Assembly (NCBI GenBank): GCA_013398615.1
Contig: VZSR01003807.1
Span: 23,091,409-23,155,408 of the forward strand
DNA length: 64,000 bases
Reading direction: 5' to 3'
From: Brachypodius melanocephalos
Lineage: Eukaryota; Chordata; Aves; Passeriformes; Pycnonotidae
In this document: piece by piece, positions 12,700 to 25,911 of the stretch
Numbering within the stretch: the stretch's first letter is position 1
How the letters are laid out: every line of letters starts with the position of its first letter
Translations under genes and position numbers: made by a program
The notes under the pieces: generated by a model
Database searches by the model: none
The model's input: only the letters and a program-made list of their open reading frames with translations
What the model was told of the DNA's origin: nothing

Positions 12700-13796
12700 C
12701 TTGTAAGGGCTTCAACACAGTTCCACACAACATCCTTATCTCCAGTTGGAGAGATATGGATTTGAAGGATTTCAATGAATAAGAAATTGTCAGGATGGCC
12801 AGAGAGCTGGGGTCAGTGCCCAGCTGCAGGCTGGTGAAAAATCTCTGTCTTGGGACAAGTGCTCTTCAATATTTTCATCTATGACATAGACAGTGAGATC
12901 GAGTGCACACTCAGCAAGTTGGCAGATGACACGGAGCTGAACAGTGCAGCTGACACACCTGAAGGATGGGATGGCACCCAGGGGCACCTGGGCAAACTGG
13001 AGAAGTAAGCCCAGAACCTCAGGAAGCTGAAAAAGTACAAGGCCAAGGAGCTGCACCAGGACAATCCCAGACACAAATATTGACTGGGAGAAGAACATAT
13101 ATCAAGCAGCTTTGAGGAGAAGGACTTGGAGGTTGTCATGGATAAAAAGTTGGACATGACCCGGGAGTGTGTTCTTGCACTCCGGGCAGCTAACTGGATC
13201 CTGGACTGCATAGAAAGGAGAGTAGGCAGCAAGTCAGGGCGGGGGGGAATCTGCCCCTTGGCTCTGCCCTCATGAGGCTCCACCTGGAGTAACTGCATCC
13301 AGCTCTGAACTCCTCAACACAAGAAAGATGTGGAGCCATTGAAGCAGGTCCAGAGGAGGGTCACCAACATGATCAGAGGGCTGGAGCACCTCTACTACAA
13401 AGAGAAGATAACAGAACTGGAGATGTTCAGCCTGGAGAAAAGAATGCTACAGGGACACCTCATTGCAGCCTCCCAGTGCCTAAAGAAGTCTTATAAAAAA
13501 GAGGACAAGAGATATTTTACATGAGCAGATAGTGATAAGTCAAAGGTGAACACTCAAACTAAAAGAGAAATTTAGATTAGGCATTAAGAAGAAATTTTTT
13601 TCCTGTAGTGAGGGACTGGAACAGGTTGCTCAGAAAAGTTGTGGATGCCCCATCCCTGGCAATGTTCAAGGCCAGGTTGGGTGGGGTTTTGAGCAACCTA
13701 GTCTAGTGGGTGGCATCCCTGTTCATGGCACACTGGTTGGAATTTGTTGATTTTTTTAAGGTCCCTTCCAAGTCAGGCCATTGTATGATTCTGTGG
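12700..13796 (+). mobile_element. CR1 LINE fragment with reverse-transcriptase remnants
   Basis: The longest CR1 piece in the window, plus strand, ending in the degenerate CR1 tail ATGATTCTGTG at about 13786-13796. Reading left to right: the CACAACATCC / GGAGAGATATGG segment (RT palm, PHNIL...LERYGF region) at about 12725-12765; a frame at 12847-12930 giving [15 protein letters not shown] and LADDTEL, where A-D-D (12922-12930) corresponds to the catalytic A/x-D-D of the reverse transcriptase; then 13330-13524 coding the ORF2 C-terminal block ([31 protein letters not shown]). The 3' untranslated part follows. Frameshifts and stops (for example TAAG at about 13004) break the frame, so it is a dead copy truncated at its 5' end. 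Confidence 0.92.
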
Positions 13797-15375
13797 GAGG
13801 GTGTACATTTCCCCAGATATCAGATATATGTATTGATTTTATTTTAATCAGAGTGAATCCTCATCTACACGAATCTGCCACCTTAGCTTTACAGGGACTA
13901 CACAGTCATTTTCCTCACACATTTAGAATGCTGGGAGTCAGGTTTTATGCTTCAAAAGTCAGGATAAGCCATCAACAAAGAGCAGAAAAGTAAAAGTGAT
14001 GGAAACAAAACTGCACTGTCAGACACATTTTCCTCTTGATTCTTAATCTGAAAATGACCACATAACTACATAATTCACACATTTTCGTGGAAGACAATTA
14101 TATGCATTGTCTTGCACAGTAAATTATAGAACCCTGGCCAGTGTATACCTTTCCTGGCAATCAATCACACTGATATAATTTAAAGATGCTTTCTCCAATT
14201 TGTTTTTTCACCACCAACAACAAGATGAAAGCCTGAAAAGCATACTTAGCTGAGTCCTTTCCTATTGATTTATTTTATCCTATTAAAGCTTTTTTTCTTA
14301 ATACAAAGTAGGAAAATACTTAAAACCTGTATGACAGAAATCCAGAGTCACAATAAACTTTTTTTAAAGTGATAGCTTCACATACACTCCACACTGCCAT
14401 TAACTCTATGAAAATAAACTGAATTTGCATAGGTGTTAAATAATTAAACCATTGGCCCACAGATATTCATAAGACACCACTGGCAAAAACATGTTTTTCC
14501 TCTGTTAACCCTGATAACAGCAATTTCCTGTATCTCCAAGCAAGGTTAGAGGATGTCCAGGACAAAATATTGTCTACAAGGATTGGGTTAAAACCCACAA
14601 TATGAGACATTCCATTTCAGGTATACAAGATTTAAAAGTGTACCCTTTTTGGAGCATAGAGCAAGGCATGTGCTACAGGCATGACCCTCCCAAACTCAGT
14701 GAACCATGACAAGAAACCAGAAGATACTGCAGGAAGTGGTTCACTGAGCAGGAGATCTCAGAGAGATTTGCTGTCTCTGTCCAACCCTCCAGGCTCTGCA
14801 GCCTCTCCTTCTGCGCCTGCGCTGGGGCACTGTCTGCCTGTTTCCAGGGACAGCTCCGATGTGGCACGGAGGTGCAACCTCAGATCACACTGATGTGTAA
14901 ACCTTCAAGCTGCTGGAAAGAAATGGAAAAGGCTTTGTCTGCACCTGGTCCCAGGAGTTGCCTGTGTCTCAGGCCTGTATTACAGCTGTGTGGTGGCTGT
15001 TCTGGAATTCAAATATCAATCACTTTAGGATATTTGACCTTCCTTATTCAACTTTGTCTTGTCCCTCATGAACACTACTGATGAGTCAAGCCTCCACGAC
15101 TGTTCCAAATTCCTAGAGACTTGTCAAGGCAGCCTTACTGGAAAACATCTAAATCAGTTCCAGCTTGTTTTAATAGAGCATCATAGTATAGACATTCAAA
15201 CAGTAGCAATGGGCTACTGTATAACTGTATGACTACAGGGTTGCAGTAACTGGTTGTAGAATAATAATTTGTCTCAAACAATTTAAGATAAAAATTACTT
15301 CTGACACTGTTGAGTGTTTTGGGCTTAGTACATATATTGAAATGATAATATAAATATGAGGCTTTCCTTTTTCCA
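13797..15375. other. Unique DNA, no gene recognised
   Basis: No gene or repeat family recognised. A GC-richer patch at about 14690-14900 has overlapping short open frames on both strands (14673-14867 minus, 14681-14893 plus) without recognisable domains. Confidence 0.55.
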
Positions 15376-15797
15376 GACAGGATAGGGTTAATTTTTGCAG
15401 TAAACAGGAGGGGGCATGTCAGGACTCAGAGGTTATTCTATACAATCTCACATCGTTTTTTGGGGACAGAGGGAAGGGCTCCCTTTCAGGTCAGGATGGG
15501 ATGGTGGAAGGAGCCATCCCATACTGTCAGGGGTTTTCCACAGGGTGAACAATAATGTTTCTTTTCTTGTATCCCCTGCCATTAGCAGTATCCTTGTTAC
15601 TGTTCATTTTCTTATCAGGTTGCTGTTTCCATTGAATTGCTCTTATCTCACCCCATAATCTTAACCTTTTGTGCCTCCATTTCTCCTCTCCAACCCACTG
15701 CAGGGGAGGTAGAGGAGGAGTGGGGAAGTGGCACATGGTCTGGAGCAGTTTCAAGCAGGAGCACTAAATTGGAGAATGCCATTCCTAAACCACAGCA
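15376..15797 (+). mobile_element. Decayed avian ERV LTR (ERVL-like)
   Basis: The segment has the order of motifs I know from avian ERVL-type LTRs: ACAGGATAGGGTTAA near the left edge, GGTTATTCTATAC then ATCTCACATC, CAGTATCCTTGTTAC, CTTATCAGGTTGCTG, GCTCTTATCTCA, a C/T-rich run before a GGGGAGGTAG-type purine block, and CTAAACCACAGCA near the right end. It contains almost no CpG, consistent with long decay. No flanking coding sequence (gag, pol, env) or matching second LTR is visible, so it is a solo or fragmentary LTR. Boundaries are approximate and no target-site duplication was identified. The family name needs alignment to an avian repeat library. Confidence 0.6.
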
Positions 15798-16592
15798 GGG
15801 GCATTGTTTTTACATATAAAAAGTGTGGTTGTTATGGAGATATCATAACATCAAGATTTTAACAGCGATGAAAATTCCAGTTTCACAGTATTTGTAGTGT
15901 TGTTAAGGTTAGGAACCAGGAATAACAAAAACCACAGGATGAAGTTACGAATTTAGGTAAATTAATACTTATTACATAGTAGATATATGAAAATATTCCC
16001 CAGAAAGTTGTCAAAGAACAATTTTATGTCCCCTGCTGTACTCAGTTCTACAGGATCCGTATATGGGTAATTAATGAATCTTCTCTAACTAGCCAACGAC
16101 ACGCCCATTACCAAGCTCGTGAGTCAGCATTACTAACTCACAACAGCTTCAGCTGGTGGCTAGGGACTGTCCCTCACAGTGTGTGCCACGTTTAACTCAT
16201 GTGCATGACACTAATTACAGTGCACATGCTGAATAATTCAAGATTCCTTGGGCTCCAACACAGATGTCAGTAAGGCTTATTCATGCCTACTAAGCGCTGT
16301 CTCACACTGGAAGCTGTGCACAGTGCATTCTGTCCCCATTTTCAACATAGAAAAGGGCAAGTCCTGATACAGCTGAGGCTGCCAGACATGTCGGTTTTTC
16401 TGAGCTTGTCTTTTTTCCTGACGAGAAATATTTTCCAGGTGGAATTTGAAAACTCTGCACTGTAATTTGAGGTGCCGATGCATGATCATGGATGAAGCAC
16501 CCAGTGTGCAATATGTGTGCCACATCTCCTCATTGCTATGCTTGTAGGATGGACACAGCAGACAGAAGTCAGACGTAAAGAGGGCAAAGTAG
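15798..16592. other. Unique DNA, no gene recognised
   Basis: Mixed composition, no family recognised. The minus-strand open frame 16277-16699 (140 codons) overlaps it and the adjacent tandem duplication. It has no recognisable domain and is not accepted as a gene. Confidence 0.5.
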
Positions 16593-16714
16593 GTTTTAGA
16601 TTTCCTGGATGTGTTGGGCAGCCTGAAAACATGCTGCACCAACAGCCTGAAATGTTTTAGATTTCCTGAATGTCTTGGACATCCTGCAAATGGCTGCACA
16701 TTTGCAGTAAATTT
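16593..16714. repeat. 61-bp imperfect tandem duplication, two copies
   Basis: GTTTTAGATTTCCTG starts both units (16593 and 16654), followed by diverged but alignable sequence (GGATGTGTTGGGCAGCCTG versus AATGTCTTGGACATCCTG) and by TGCTGCAC versus GGCTGCAC. The period is 61 bp. The divergence indicates an old local duplication. Confidence 0.8.
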
Positions 16715-19202
16715 GATGTACAGAATAGGTGGAAACTCATGTGCATTTGTGAGTCACCTGGAGAGTACATACACGCAGGCTGGGAGCTGCAATTACCCCT
16801 GTTAGGGTGACATACGACACAGCCTGACAGAGGCGTGTGAAAATGAAACAGTGCTGCCATTTGGGAAATGGCACTGACAGAGTCAAGTCATTTTCACAAG
16901 TCTGTTGAGCTACTTACTGCTGCAAAGAGGAAATGGAAGAGGAAACTGAGCTCCAGCTCTGGTATCTGAATGCAGAAGTAGTGTAGATATGGTGAGTGGT
17001 AAGGGTCTTTTTCAAAAGGTTGGGTTATTCTGTGGTTTACAAACAATGAGAGAAGCCAGTACAGTTAGTGAGGAAATTGGACCTATTTTCATTCATCCTT
17101 ATAGCTCATGAATGCAACAAATTAATAGTGCTTCTAACTACCAACATCTGCACTTTTCAAAAAAATGGATAAAACATGGGTCCAACAGAGAATGACTGAG
17201 TCCAAAGGTCATTTAATATTGTATATTTAAAGTGTTTGATGCAATGACAGCTTTGTTTAAAAAAAAAAAATCAGTCTTGCAAGGTTTGAGATAATGTTCT
17301 GGAAATTGCACTAAAAAACTCCATGTTAGTGAAGAAATAAATTATTTATTGATGTTTTTCTCTTGGCTATACTGATTGTCATCTATGTGTTCAGAACAAA
17401 GCATAGATTTTTACCTCTATGAAAATTTTAGGTAAGTCTCAAGACTATCAAGACAGCAGAGAGGAAACAGCCCAAAAATATATCAAAGACATCTGCGTCA
17501 GCCTTAAAATATGCAATAATTTAATTAAGAATAGGAAGGCTAAATTTCATCCACCATCCCACACATTAGAACTATATTAAAGCAAGAACTCAAGCTCTCC
17601 TTTAAATTTTTATTATAATAGAATATTTGGTCCCTGCTCTTCTACCTATGACATATCTTTACTGAAAAATTCAATCTTTGCTGAAATTAATTCTTTTTGA
17701 AATAAGGTGAAATTTCATTCCCATGTTCCAAACAACTGATCTTGCACAGGCCTCAAAGAGGGGTTTTTTATTCAGGAAAGAGATAGTGAAGGAATAAAAT
17801 AAAACTACCCAGACAGATTTTGCTCACCTGTAGGAGTTTGTACCTGAATCTCAAAATGGCAATCACCACTGTCTATCCTGGAGCAGGGAGGAAAACAATG
17901 CTTCTTCAATTAAGGAACTGCACACACAACTTAATGTCATTCTCAGTCAGGTATTTATATTCCATTTCCCTTACCTAATTTATTATTTTTTTTCTTTAAT
18001 TTCATGATGGATGATTTTAGACTTTGGGAGAGTCTATACAACAATGTTGTGGCCAGATGTGTGCCTCACAAGAGATAATTGTCCTGTGCTCTTCCTCATT
18101 TACACCTCTAGATTTGCCATCTGCCTCCTGGCATTGGAAGAGATTCAATGAAATATTTCTATTCTTCAAACACTGAACAAGAAACTTGATTAGTAAAAGG
18201 AACATTATATAAACCTCAAAGCTACTGTTCTTTTTTCCATTTCACTGCAGAGTTTGTGCATAAAATTCCTCTGTGCCTGGCTTCTTACTGCAAGCCAAGA
18301 TAAACAGTTTACAACATTGTCACAGCAACCAGTGCACTCTTACATTTACATTGCCTTTAGGCTGATAAGAAGTGTGATCATTTTCTTTTTTGTTATTAGT
18401 CACATTACCTTCAGCTGACATTTGGAAGTTGTTTCTTCTAGCTGAGTAATTGTTAATCAGTCAAAAGGTTCTTTCATTAATTCACTTAATACTTCCTCCC
18501 AGCATATTCTTATTACTTTTCTCCTTCAAATATTGCTTTATACGTAAGTTTATATTCAAACCCTCTGATCTAAACATAAAGCCCTGGGAGGCTTTATTAT
18601 TATTGCTGTTATTCCTTTCTCTGTGTTTTGACCTATCCAATGTTTTTACTGAATCTAGTAATTTGATCTAGCAAATGAAATCTAGATTGTAACAAATATT
18701 TTAGAAACCAGGCTATTGGAGCTTTTGGCACAGCATAGGATATGCTGTATGGAGTTTCAGGGGCTTTTTTACCCTGTTACATATCTTTGAAGTACATTTC
18801 CAAATCCTATTAAGAACTTCTAAGAGAAGGGTTTATTTTCCAGCTATGTTGTTGTTTTACCTTTGGCTTAAACTGGAGTGGGATGGAGTCTTTAATCCTG
18901 AATTTATTCTGAGAAAATAAAGATCACAAATTATGAGTTGTAATCTTAGACAACATCCTCAGGTACTTTCAAGCAGTAAACAACAAACTGTACTTATACA
19001 ACAGAAGGACTTTTTCACATGTACTCTTTCTGACCATTGGAAATTGTAAAATCAGTGGTATCTACTTTGCCTCTTGCATCATCTCTTCAGAATCAGTACA
19101 TGGCCTCTGCAAGAATTTACTGATCCAGTTTTAAATGCATTTCCTTGCTTTAGCAATCCATGAGAAATCTATCTAACATTTTTACAACATCAAACACAAA
19201 AG

Positions 19203-19234
19203 TACACACACACACAAACACACGAGCACACACA
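19203..19234. repeat. Interrupted (CA)n microsatellite
   Basis: AC units interrupted by AAAC and GAGC. Directly visible. Confidence 0.9.
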
Positions 19235-20185
19235 AATGTGGGTTTTTCTATGGTTTCAGGAACATCTCTATCATTGTTAGGTTAGAGTGAGTGTAATGCT
19301 ATTTTTTATTATGATACACAATTCCAACATGGTTCAGGAAAATGCAGATGTTTTCTTTCAGAGCAGGCTGATGAAATATCTTCCTCTACCTGGGATATTT
19401 CCAGACAGAAAATAGTTAACCTATTAGAATCACCATTATCTGCAACACGCAGCAAATCCTAATTTTCCTAGAAGATGAACAGCCCACTTGTTTTACACTG
19501 AAGAGTTCAACTAGTTCTATTATTCTGTTTAGAACAGGCACAGAGAAATAGCAAAAGCCCAACATCATGCAGAACACAAAACAGAGCAATGCAGTGACTG
19601 CAGCTCTCCCTCATCAACCCAATGGGCAACTCAATTAACTTACTGCCCTCATTCGTATACTCCAGATTCAAAGTACAACTCTTCTGTTTTCCAGTAATAC
19701 TCAACTAATTAGGACACTTTTCCTGCTTTCAGTTCACATTGAACATGCTTTAAGATATATCTCTTTCTCTTCTTCCTCTCCTAAACTAAAAATATATCTT
19801 CCTTACTGATATACTGGTTTTGTCTTAAAAACAAACAAACAAACAAAAAACCTAAAACATTGTCATCATTTTTAGCAACCAGCACTTCTCAGCCAACTTT
19901 TTTTTGTTTTGTGTGTTACCCAGTTTGCTGAACCTGATCCTCCAAGACTATGTCAAATATCTATCAGAGAAGGATCTCTCTGAATTTGTGTTTCCCAAAG
20001 GTGTGAAATTTGGTTGTTAACTTGAATCAAAAAATAAATACTATCCATAGAAAATATCAAAGATGAATACAGTCCTGTTACAGTATCCAGATAATACTGA
20101 GTTTTTCATAGAAATCATGCTGTACCTGAACACAAAATAATGCTTAAGTAACCTTTCCTGGATATATAAATAAAGATTTCCAGAA

Positions 20186-20262
20186 GCAAAACAAAAACAA
20201 AAATAAAAAGCAAAAACAAAACAAAAACCAAAACAAACAAAACCCAAAATAAACAAAACAAA
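20186..20262. repeat. A-rich (AAAAC)n low-complexity tract
   Basis: CAAAACAAAAACAAAAATAAA-like units over about 75 bp. Its minus-strand translation (Phe/Cys-rich) explains the open frame at 20041-20319, which is rejected as a gene. Confidence 0.85.
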
Positions 20263-21791
20263 AAAGGAATAATTACAAAATTCTGAGATTACTCCAAGAA
20301 AGTAATTGCTGATGCACATACATATGTGCTACCTTTGATGCTTTTCAGCTGTTGAGAAATAGTGCTTCATCCTGCTTTATCTCAGAAAAAATACCCCAAA
20401 AATTATTCCATTGAACAGTTAATTCTTACTATTCACTTTGTGAATGAAGTTGCAGGACACTCAGGGAGTTGTGGCTCTCATATTCTGCCTTATGGGGCAT
20501 CTTTCACGCTCAGTCCATGCTTTGGCAGCTTTAGAAGGAGCCAAGTAAATCTCTATAAAAGATTATTACCAAAAAGAAACATATCCTGTGGCGTTGAGCT
20601 CACTGTCATCAGGAATATCCATGTATGTAGAATAGGATGGAAAAGATTCAGAAAGGTCTTACTAAAACCTTTACAGGTAGGTTACTGTTCAGAATGGGCC
20701 TCTATACTCCCAAGGCAAGAGCCACCCACCTAAAATATTTTTTTATTGAAAGATCATAAAAGGCTCTTCCTTATGGCCAATGCAATTGAGCACTGTGCCC
20801 TGAAATAATCCATCTTTCTGAGATGCATGGAGTCTGATTTCATTTGCATCAGATGTGTACAGTTTCTCCAGCTCAGTTACAACCTGGAGCTAATACTTTT
20901 TTTTTTTTACTAAAAATCCTTAAGGCTATTCTTTTAACATTTTTTGCATTGTTTTCTATAGCATCCTAACTATTTGGCAATTGTAAACATAAAAAGTTAT
21001 CATTATGGAGAAACAAAGGAAGGAGACACACATAAATGGGTGTCATATTTTTACTCGCTTTTGATTTGCCTGAGCTTTTCTTGAAATTGTGAAAGAAATT
21101 CAATGCTGTGTGAAAGATTCAAAGTTCAGGAGAATTTTAATGAATAACTGATGATATCAAAAAATTTACCTAGAATAAATGTGTACAGCTATTACATATT
21201 TACTGTGAATTCATTTAAGTCTTTCAGGGTGATCACTCCAAATAATTTTGAAGAAATAATTGGAATTTAACATCTCCATTAATAAATCGTATAAGAAAAA
21301 TCTTGCTTGATTGAACAGTGTAATTATTGTCAAAATGAAACCTTTTCAGACTATTTTTTCCCTAAGTATTCTATCAAATTAAAAATTGTAAAAATGCATG
21401 ATACACTGGAGAACATTATGTGATTCAAAACAGTGCAGTGGAGAAAAACAATGGTAATATACAGGCTGCGTCACTTACCAAACAAAAGGTAATTACTGTT
21501 AGTCAAAAAGTTAGCAAATAAACTCCACACTTATTATTGGACCATATGCACTTCCAACAAGCAGTTTATTCCAAAGTAAAACATGTCAGAAATAGTCTAG
21601 TTGAGTTGTTATTATTTTTTAAAAAATCTATTACCTCTTATGCACTACAGAGAAAAGTAAGATTATTAGTTTAAATACTTAAATCACAGACAACTACGGT
21701 AGGTGGGATGACTGTCACCTAGAATTTCTAGGTCCTAAAGTCCAAGGACTTATCTTTGGAGCTGCATACATTTACTTTTAAAATTCCACAA

Positions 21792-21891
21792 NNNNNNNNN
21801 NNNNNNNNNNNNNNNNNNNNNNNNNNNNNNNNNNNNNNNNNNNNNNNNNNNNNNNNNNNNNNNNNNNNNNNNNNNNNNNNNNNNNNNNNNN
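21792..21891. other. Assembly gap, exactly 100 N
   Basis: One hundred consecutive N. A round 100 is normally a placeholder of unknown true length, so distances across it are not reliable. Confidence 0.99.
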
Positions 21892-24800
21892 ACTATATAT
21901 TTATCAAAGACAGTCTAACTATTCTTTAAATAAATTCCCTAAAGATTTTTCACAACCTGTATTCATGCCCCTGAAGCCATGTGCTCTCACTTCAGAGAGT
22001 CTAGAGATGAATATACAAGCTTTGATAGAATTTCACTTTAATATCATTTAACACAGGAAAAGGTGCACTATACAAGTGCAAAGTAGAAAATTACTGGCAC
22101 AGAACTGCATCCTAAAACCCTGGAAGTCATGATGTTTCTCATGCAGTACTGTGGCTAATTTTTAAGGTACTTTTCACTTTTAGAACTTGAGACCTCTACG
22201 CTCAAATACAACATATTTACCCTTTGCCACCAGACAAGCTAATTCCCAACAGAGTGTGCATTCCTGTGGCATGAAAAACAGTTTTTATTTTACTTCAAGA
22301 AAGTAGTTTCTGATTTGCATTAATGAAAATTAAATTGGGAAAATCTAATACTGGGATTTAAAATATAAATTTCAGACCTATTATGCAGCTAAAGGTAAGT
22401 CCAATGACAAATAACACATGGAGAATGCAATTTATGTGACAAAATATGATGTCACATGGAAACATAGGATAAAAACTAGGAGCTCCTATATTCATTATTG
22501 AACATACATAAATGAAAGATGCAAGATAGACATTTTTATTTTGTTGTGCAAAATTCAAACAACAAGCACCAAAATACAAAAAAAGTGCTTTTCCAGCTTA
22601 CATATATTAGCTGAAAAAAAGAATAATCTATTTTCTGTCTAAGCTGAAAATCTTCTTGTTTGCTATTCTATCGTTGACAGATTTCAATTCTGAGAATCAT
22701 CCATTCTCAGACAAAGTTTCACTAGTTATTAAAATATCTTCAGAGATTTCTTCTGATTAACAATTTACTTCTGGTTCAGCTTTGCCTCATTTCATTGCAT
22801 GGTTGTTCAAGGGAAGGTTAACTTGACACCCTCCCCTAAAGAATGATTAAGCCCAGATTCCCTTCATTATTTTTCACTAGATAATCAGGCATTTGCAAAA
22901 GCTGAAAACTAAATAATTAATCAGTCAAAGAGGTGAGAACATGAAAAACTAATGAGTCAGGGTTTGTGTAAGAGTCACAACTCCTGTATGATGGAATACG
23001 TGTAAGACCAATTTATATTTTTATTTAGACTTCACCTTTACAGGTACTCAAAATTAATGTCTATAGACATTTTAAAGGTCAACAGGATTGAGTTTACTGA
23101 TGATTTTGTACACCAATCTGAATTATTTTTAAGGCTGCACCTGGTGTGAGTGACTTTTGAATCATTCCTTGGTCTTTACTGAAATAGATCAGTTAGCAAC
23201 AGAAATTGCATTTCTCTGAAAATCCCATCTAATATATGGAGATTTCAATCTCTCCTGGAAAGGTTACAAGACACCTGGTCATGTTAATCCTTATGTAGAA
23301 TAACTTATTTTTCTAATTCCAAGCAACATAGGCAATATTTGCCTACTAACTTTAAGTAAACATGGATTGCCGACATACCCTGTCTTTAGAGATTTAACCA
23401 ACTTCTATTGCAAAACCAGAAGTCATGTATTTCATTCAAAAGTACTGCAAGGAAATGGAAATGAAAAGGACCATATATCTAACAGAAAAAGACCAGAAGG
23501 AAAACGTGACACTGACAGATGAAAATGACAGTGAGGTCAGGGGAACTGCCCTGCATATGCCAACATATAAACAACAGTGCAAGAGGGTACTGTAAGGTAT
23601 CAACACAGCATGAAGAGGTTGACTGTCCCTCTTTGCTCTGTGCCATGTGTTTGTCTATTCTGATTGCTCAAAGCAGATTTGTTCCCTGGTAAACACAGTC
23701 CAATCCTTCAATAAATGTCCCAAACTTTGTGATGTGAAGGTGGAAAGCTCTTGGGATATTTCCCATCTAACAGACTGGTAGGAATGCTTTTGGATGATTT
23801 TCAAGCATTGTCAAAAATATATAAACAGACAACTGGAGAGCTTTAAAAGCCAGCAGCAAAGGAGAGGATCTTCCCCTGCTTCTCGTCCCCTCTCCACTTA
23901 TAGTGATGCATTGGCTACCTCTATAGTAGCACAATAAAGGGCACACAGACTCCTGCCTGAGGATGGCCTAAAAATTAAACTGTTACTAGGAGCCATGCTT
24001 CAACTATAAACCTCTCAGACAGACCCTGGACATGCAACAAGGGTTTGTATGGGCCACTTCCAACAGGCTGTGTGAATAATGCCATCCTCCTTAGGTGGGG
24101 GAAGAGCATTATTGGTGTGGACATAAGCCATATCATGCCAGCTGGACACAAAGAACTATCTTGGATTGGGTTTTTTTGCAGTTCTTAAACTTGGTAAATG
24201 TAACCATTGGATTGAGCCAGTCTGATAGCTTGTCTATGGCAATGACAAATAGAATATATTTAGAGAAAGCATTTAAAAAGCGGGAAAGGTACAGAGTGAT
24301 ATATCCCTTGCTGCATCCTGTTGCCTTCCAGCAAAGACCTAGGTGATTTAATGAGTCACAGACTGCAACCAAATAATTGATTTCAATAGCTTTGTCTTCT
24401 TGCTTCCAGCCAATTCCAGCTTTGCATTTCCCATTTTCTTTAGGTTTAGTTTTAAATTGAGACCTTTAGCCAAGAGGGGAGCACAACCTTCCTGTCTTCC
24501 AGTTTCTGAGACCAGCTATGCAAAAGCTGCATTGCATCACACCAGCTCCAGTAGATGCAATGGGCTGGATCCAGAAAATTCAGTTCTGGAAAGATCCAAG
24601 TACCTGCCTAATCTGTTTGACTTCTCAATCAGTGGCCTGCTTTGGGCTCCCGTGCTGAAGAGAAACAGTCTCTCCCTATGACGTGGTGACAGAAGTTCCA
24701 TCATGCAATAGCCCTTAAATGCTTGAATAATTGCTTACTTGAAATTCACATGAAAAATTCCTGATTTTATTTCAAAATTGGATTTTTTTTCCAAATTTAA

Positions 24801-25866
24801 TCAGTACTATTTCTTCATATGTTTTCTAGGTTTTGTGGATTTTTCATGAATTCTTCCAAAGCTTCCTTGGCTGATAAACTTGTATAGATTATTAAAGGCT
24901 TTCATATAAATAATTTATTTTGAAGATTACCTGTTCTCTAGTTTAATTAACATCTCTGTATGGAGTTGAAATTGGGACATCTGCCTGTACAAGATATGGT
25001 TTTTTTAGGTTCAGGAATTGGTGCCATTGCAGAGAGAGGGCAGGGACTTTAGAAGAGGAAAGCAGGAAAGACACCTTTTGAATATCTGAGAGGAGAAAGT
25101 AATCTAGGAGAAGAGCAGAGGCTAATGGTCTGAAAGGAGAAGTAAAGTTACAGTCTGCCATCAACTACTTAGAGAAAATAAATGTAATGTGAAAAATACA
25201 TTTGATTATAGTTCCACTACAGTTTATATTAAAGTGATTTCCAACACTCTTTAAAACCTAGATTGGACGTTATCATCAGATGCAGGAATCCATGGCAAAG
25301 AGGGATCTAGCAGAGATAAAATACTACAGGCCCTTGAACATGAACAGTGTAAGCAGCAGGTAACACTGGTGGTGGAGGCAGCCCCATCTGCGTGTCTGAT
25401 CACTTTAGGGGGATTAACATACCACCTGTGGCACATATGCTACTGTTTAGCAATTTATGATCCAGTACAAAACAGATTTTTTAAACCAAGAAATAATTTA
25501 AAAAAGTATCTTAACAGGAACATCAGCTCTGCATAGTTCTTCTTTTACCTGTGTTAAAACCCAGTTTTGTTGATAAGAGTTTTTAAATGGTTTTCCCAAA
25601 TGTTGTGTCTTTGCTCATCTAGTTGTAAGACTTTGTGTCATAGTTCCTAGTACAAAAAAAATCAACTTGTAAGTAAATCACTCAGGGCAATTATGTTGCT
25701 TATAGACTTCTTCATGACAAATAGCAAACATTCTAGTCACATTTTAATCCATCTTAAAAGAATATAGTAAGATAAGCTAAGATGAATATTACACCTACCT
25801 AACCAGGAAGGTTGATTGGTGTTATAGGTTAGGCTATGAAACCTTTAGTTTATCAGCAATGTCATT
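21892..25866. other. Unique DNA, no gene recognised
   Basis: Mostly AT-rich. The interval from about 23520 to 24720 is somewhat richer in G+C and has short open frames on both strands (24095-24346 plus, 24133-24372 minus, 24400-24681 plus), none with a recognisable domain. The frame at 24943-25164 (minus) is also unrecognised. Confidence 0.5.
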
Positions 25867-25911
25867 ATTTTTTTTTGTTTTGTTTTGTTTTGTTTTGTTG
25901 GGGTTTTTTTT
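25867..25911. repeat. (TTTTG)n microsatellite with T-runs
   Basis: A T-run followed by about five TTTTG units and a GGGG plus T8 tail. Length errors and polymorphism are likely. Confidence 0.9.

Larger units (their letters stand above)
16715..21791. other. Unique DNA, no gene recognised
   Basis: About 5 kb with no interspersed repeat recognised. Simple sequence: an A-run at about 17260-17271, a CA-type repeat at 19203-19234 and A/C-rich DNA at 20186-20262. The 123-codon open frame at 20362-20733 (plus) shows no known domain or signal and has no neighbouring splice or promoter support. Confidence 0.55.

Noticed and set aside
12879..13298. 139-codon open frame, minus strand
   Set aside because: It is antisense to the plus-strand CR1 and arises from that element.
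16277..16699. 140-codon open frame, minus strand
   Set aside because: No recognisable domain. It overlaps a tandem duplication and shorter frames on the other strand and has no promoter or splice support.
20362..20733. 123-codon open frame, plus strand
   Set aside because: No known motif, average AT-rich composition and no exon signals. Length is within chance for 64 kb.
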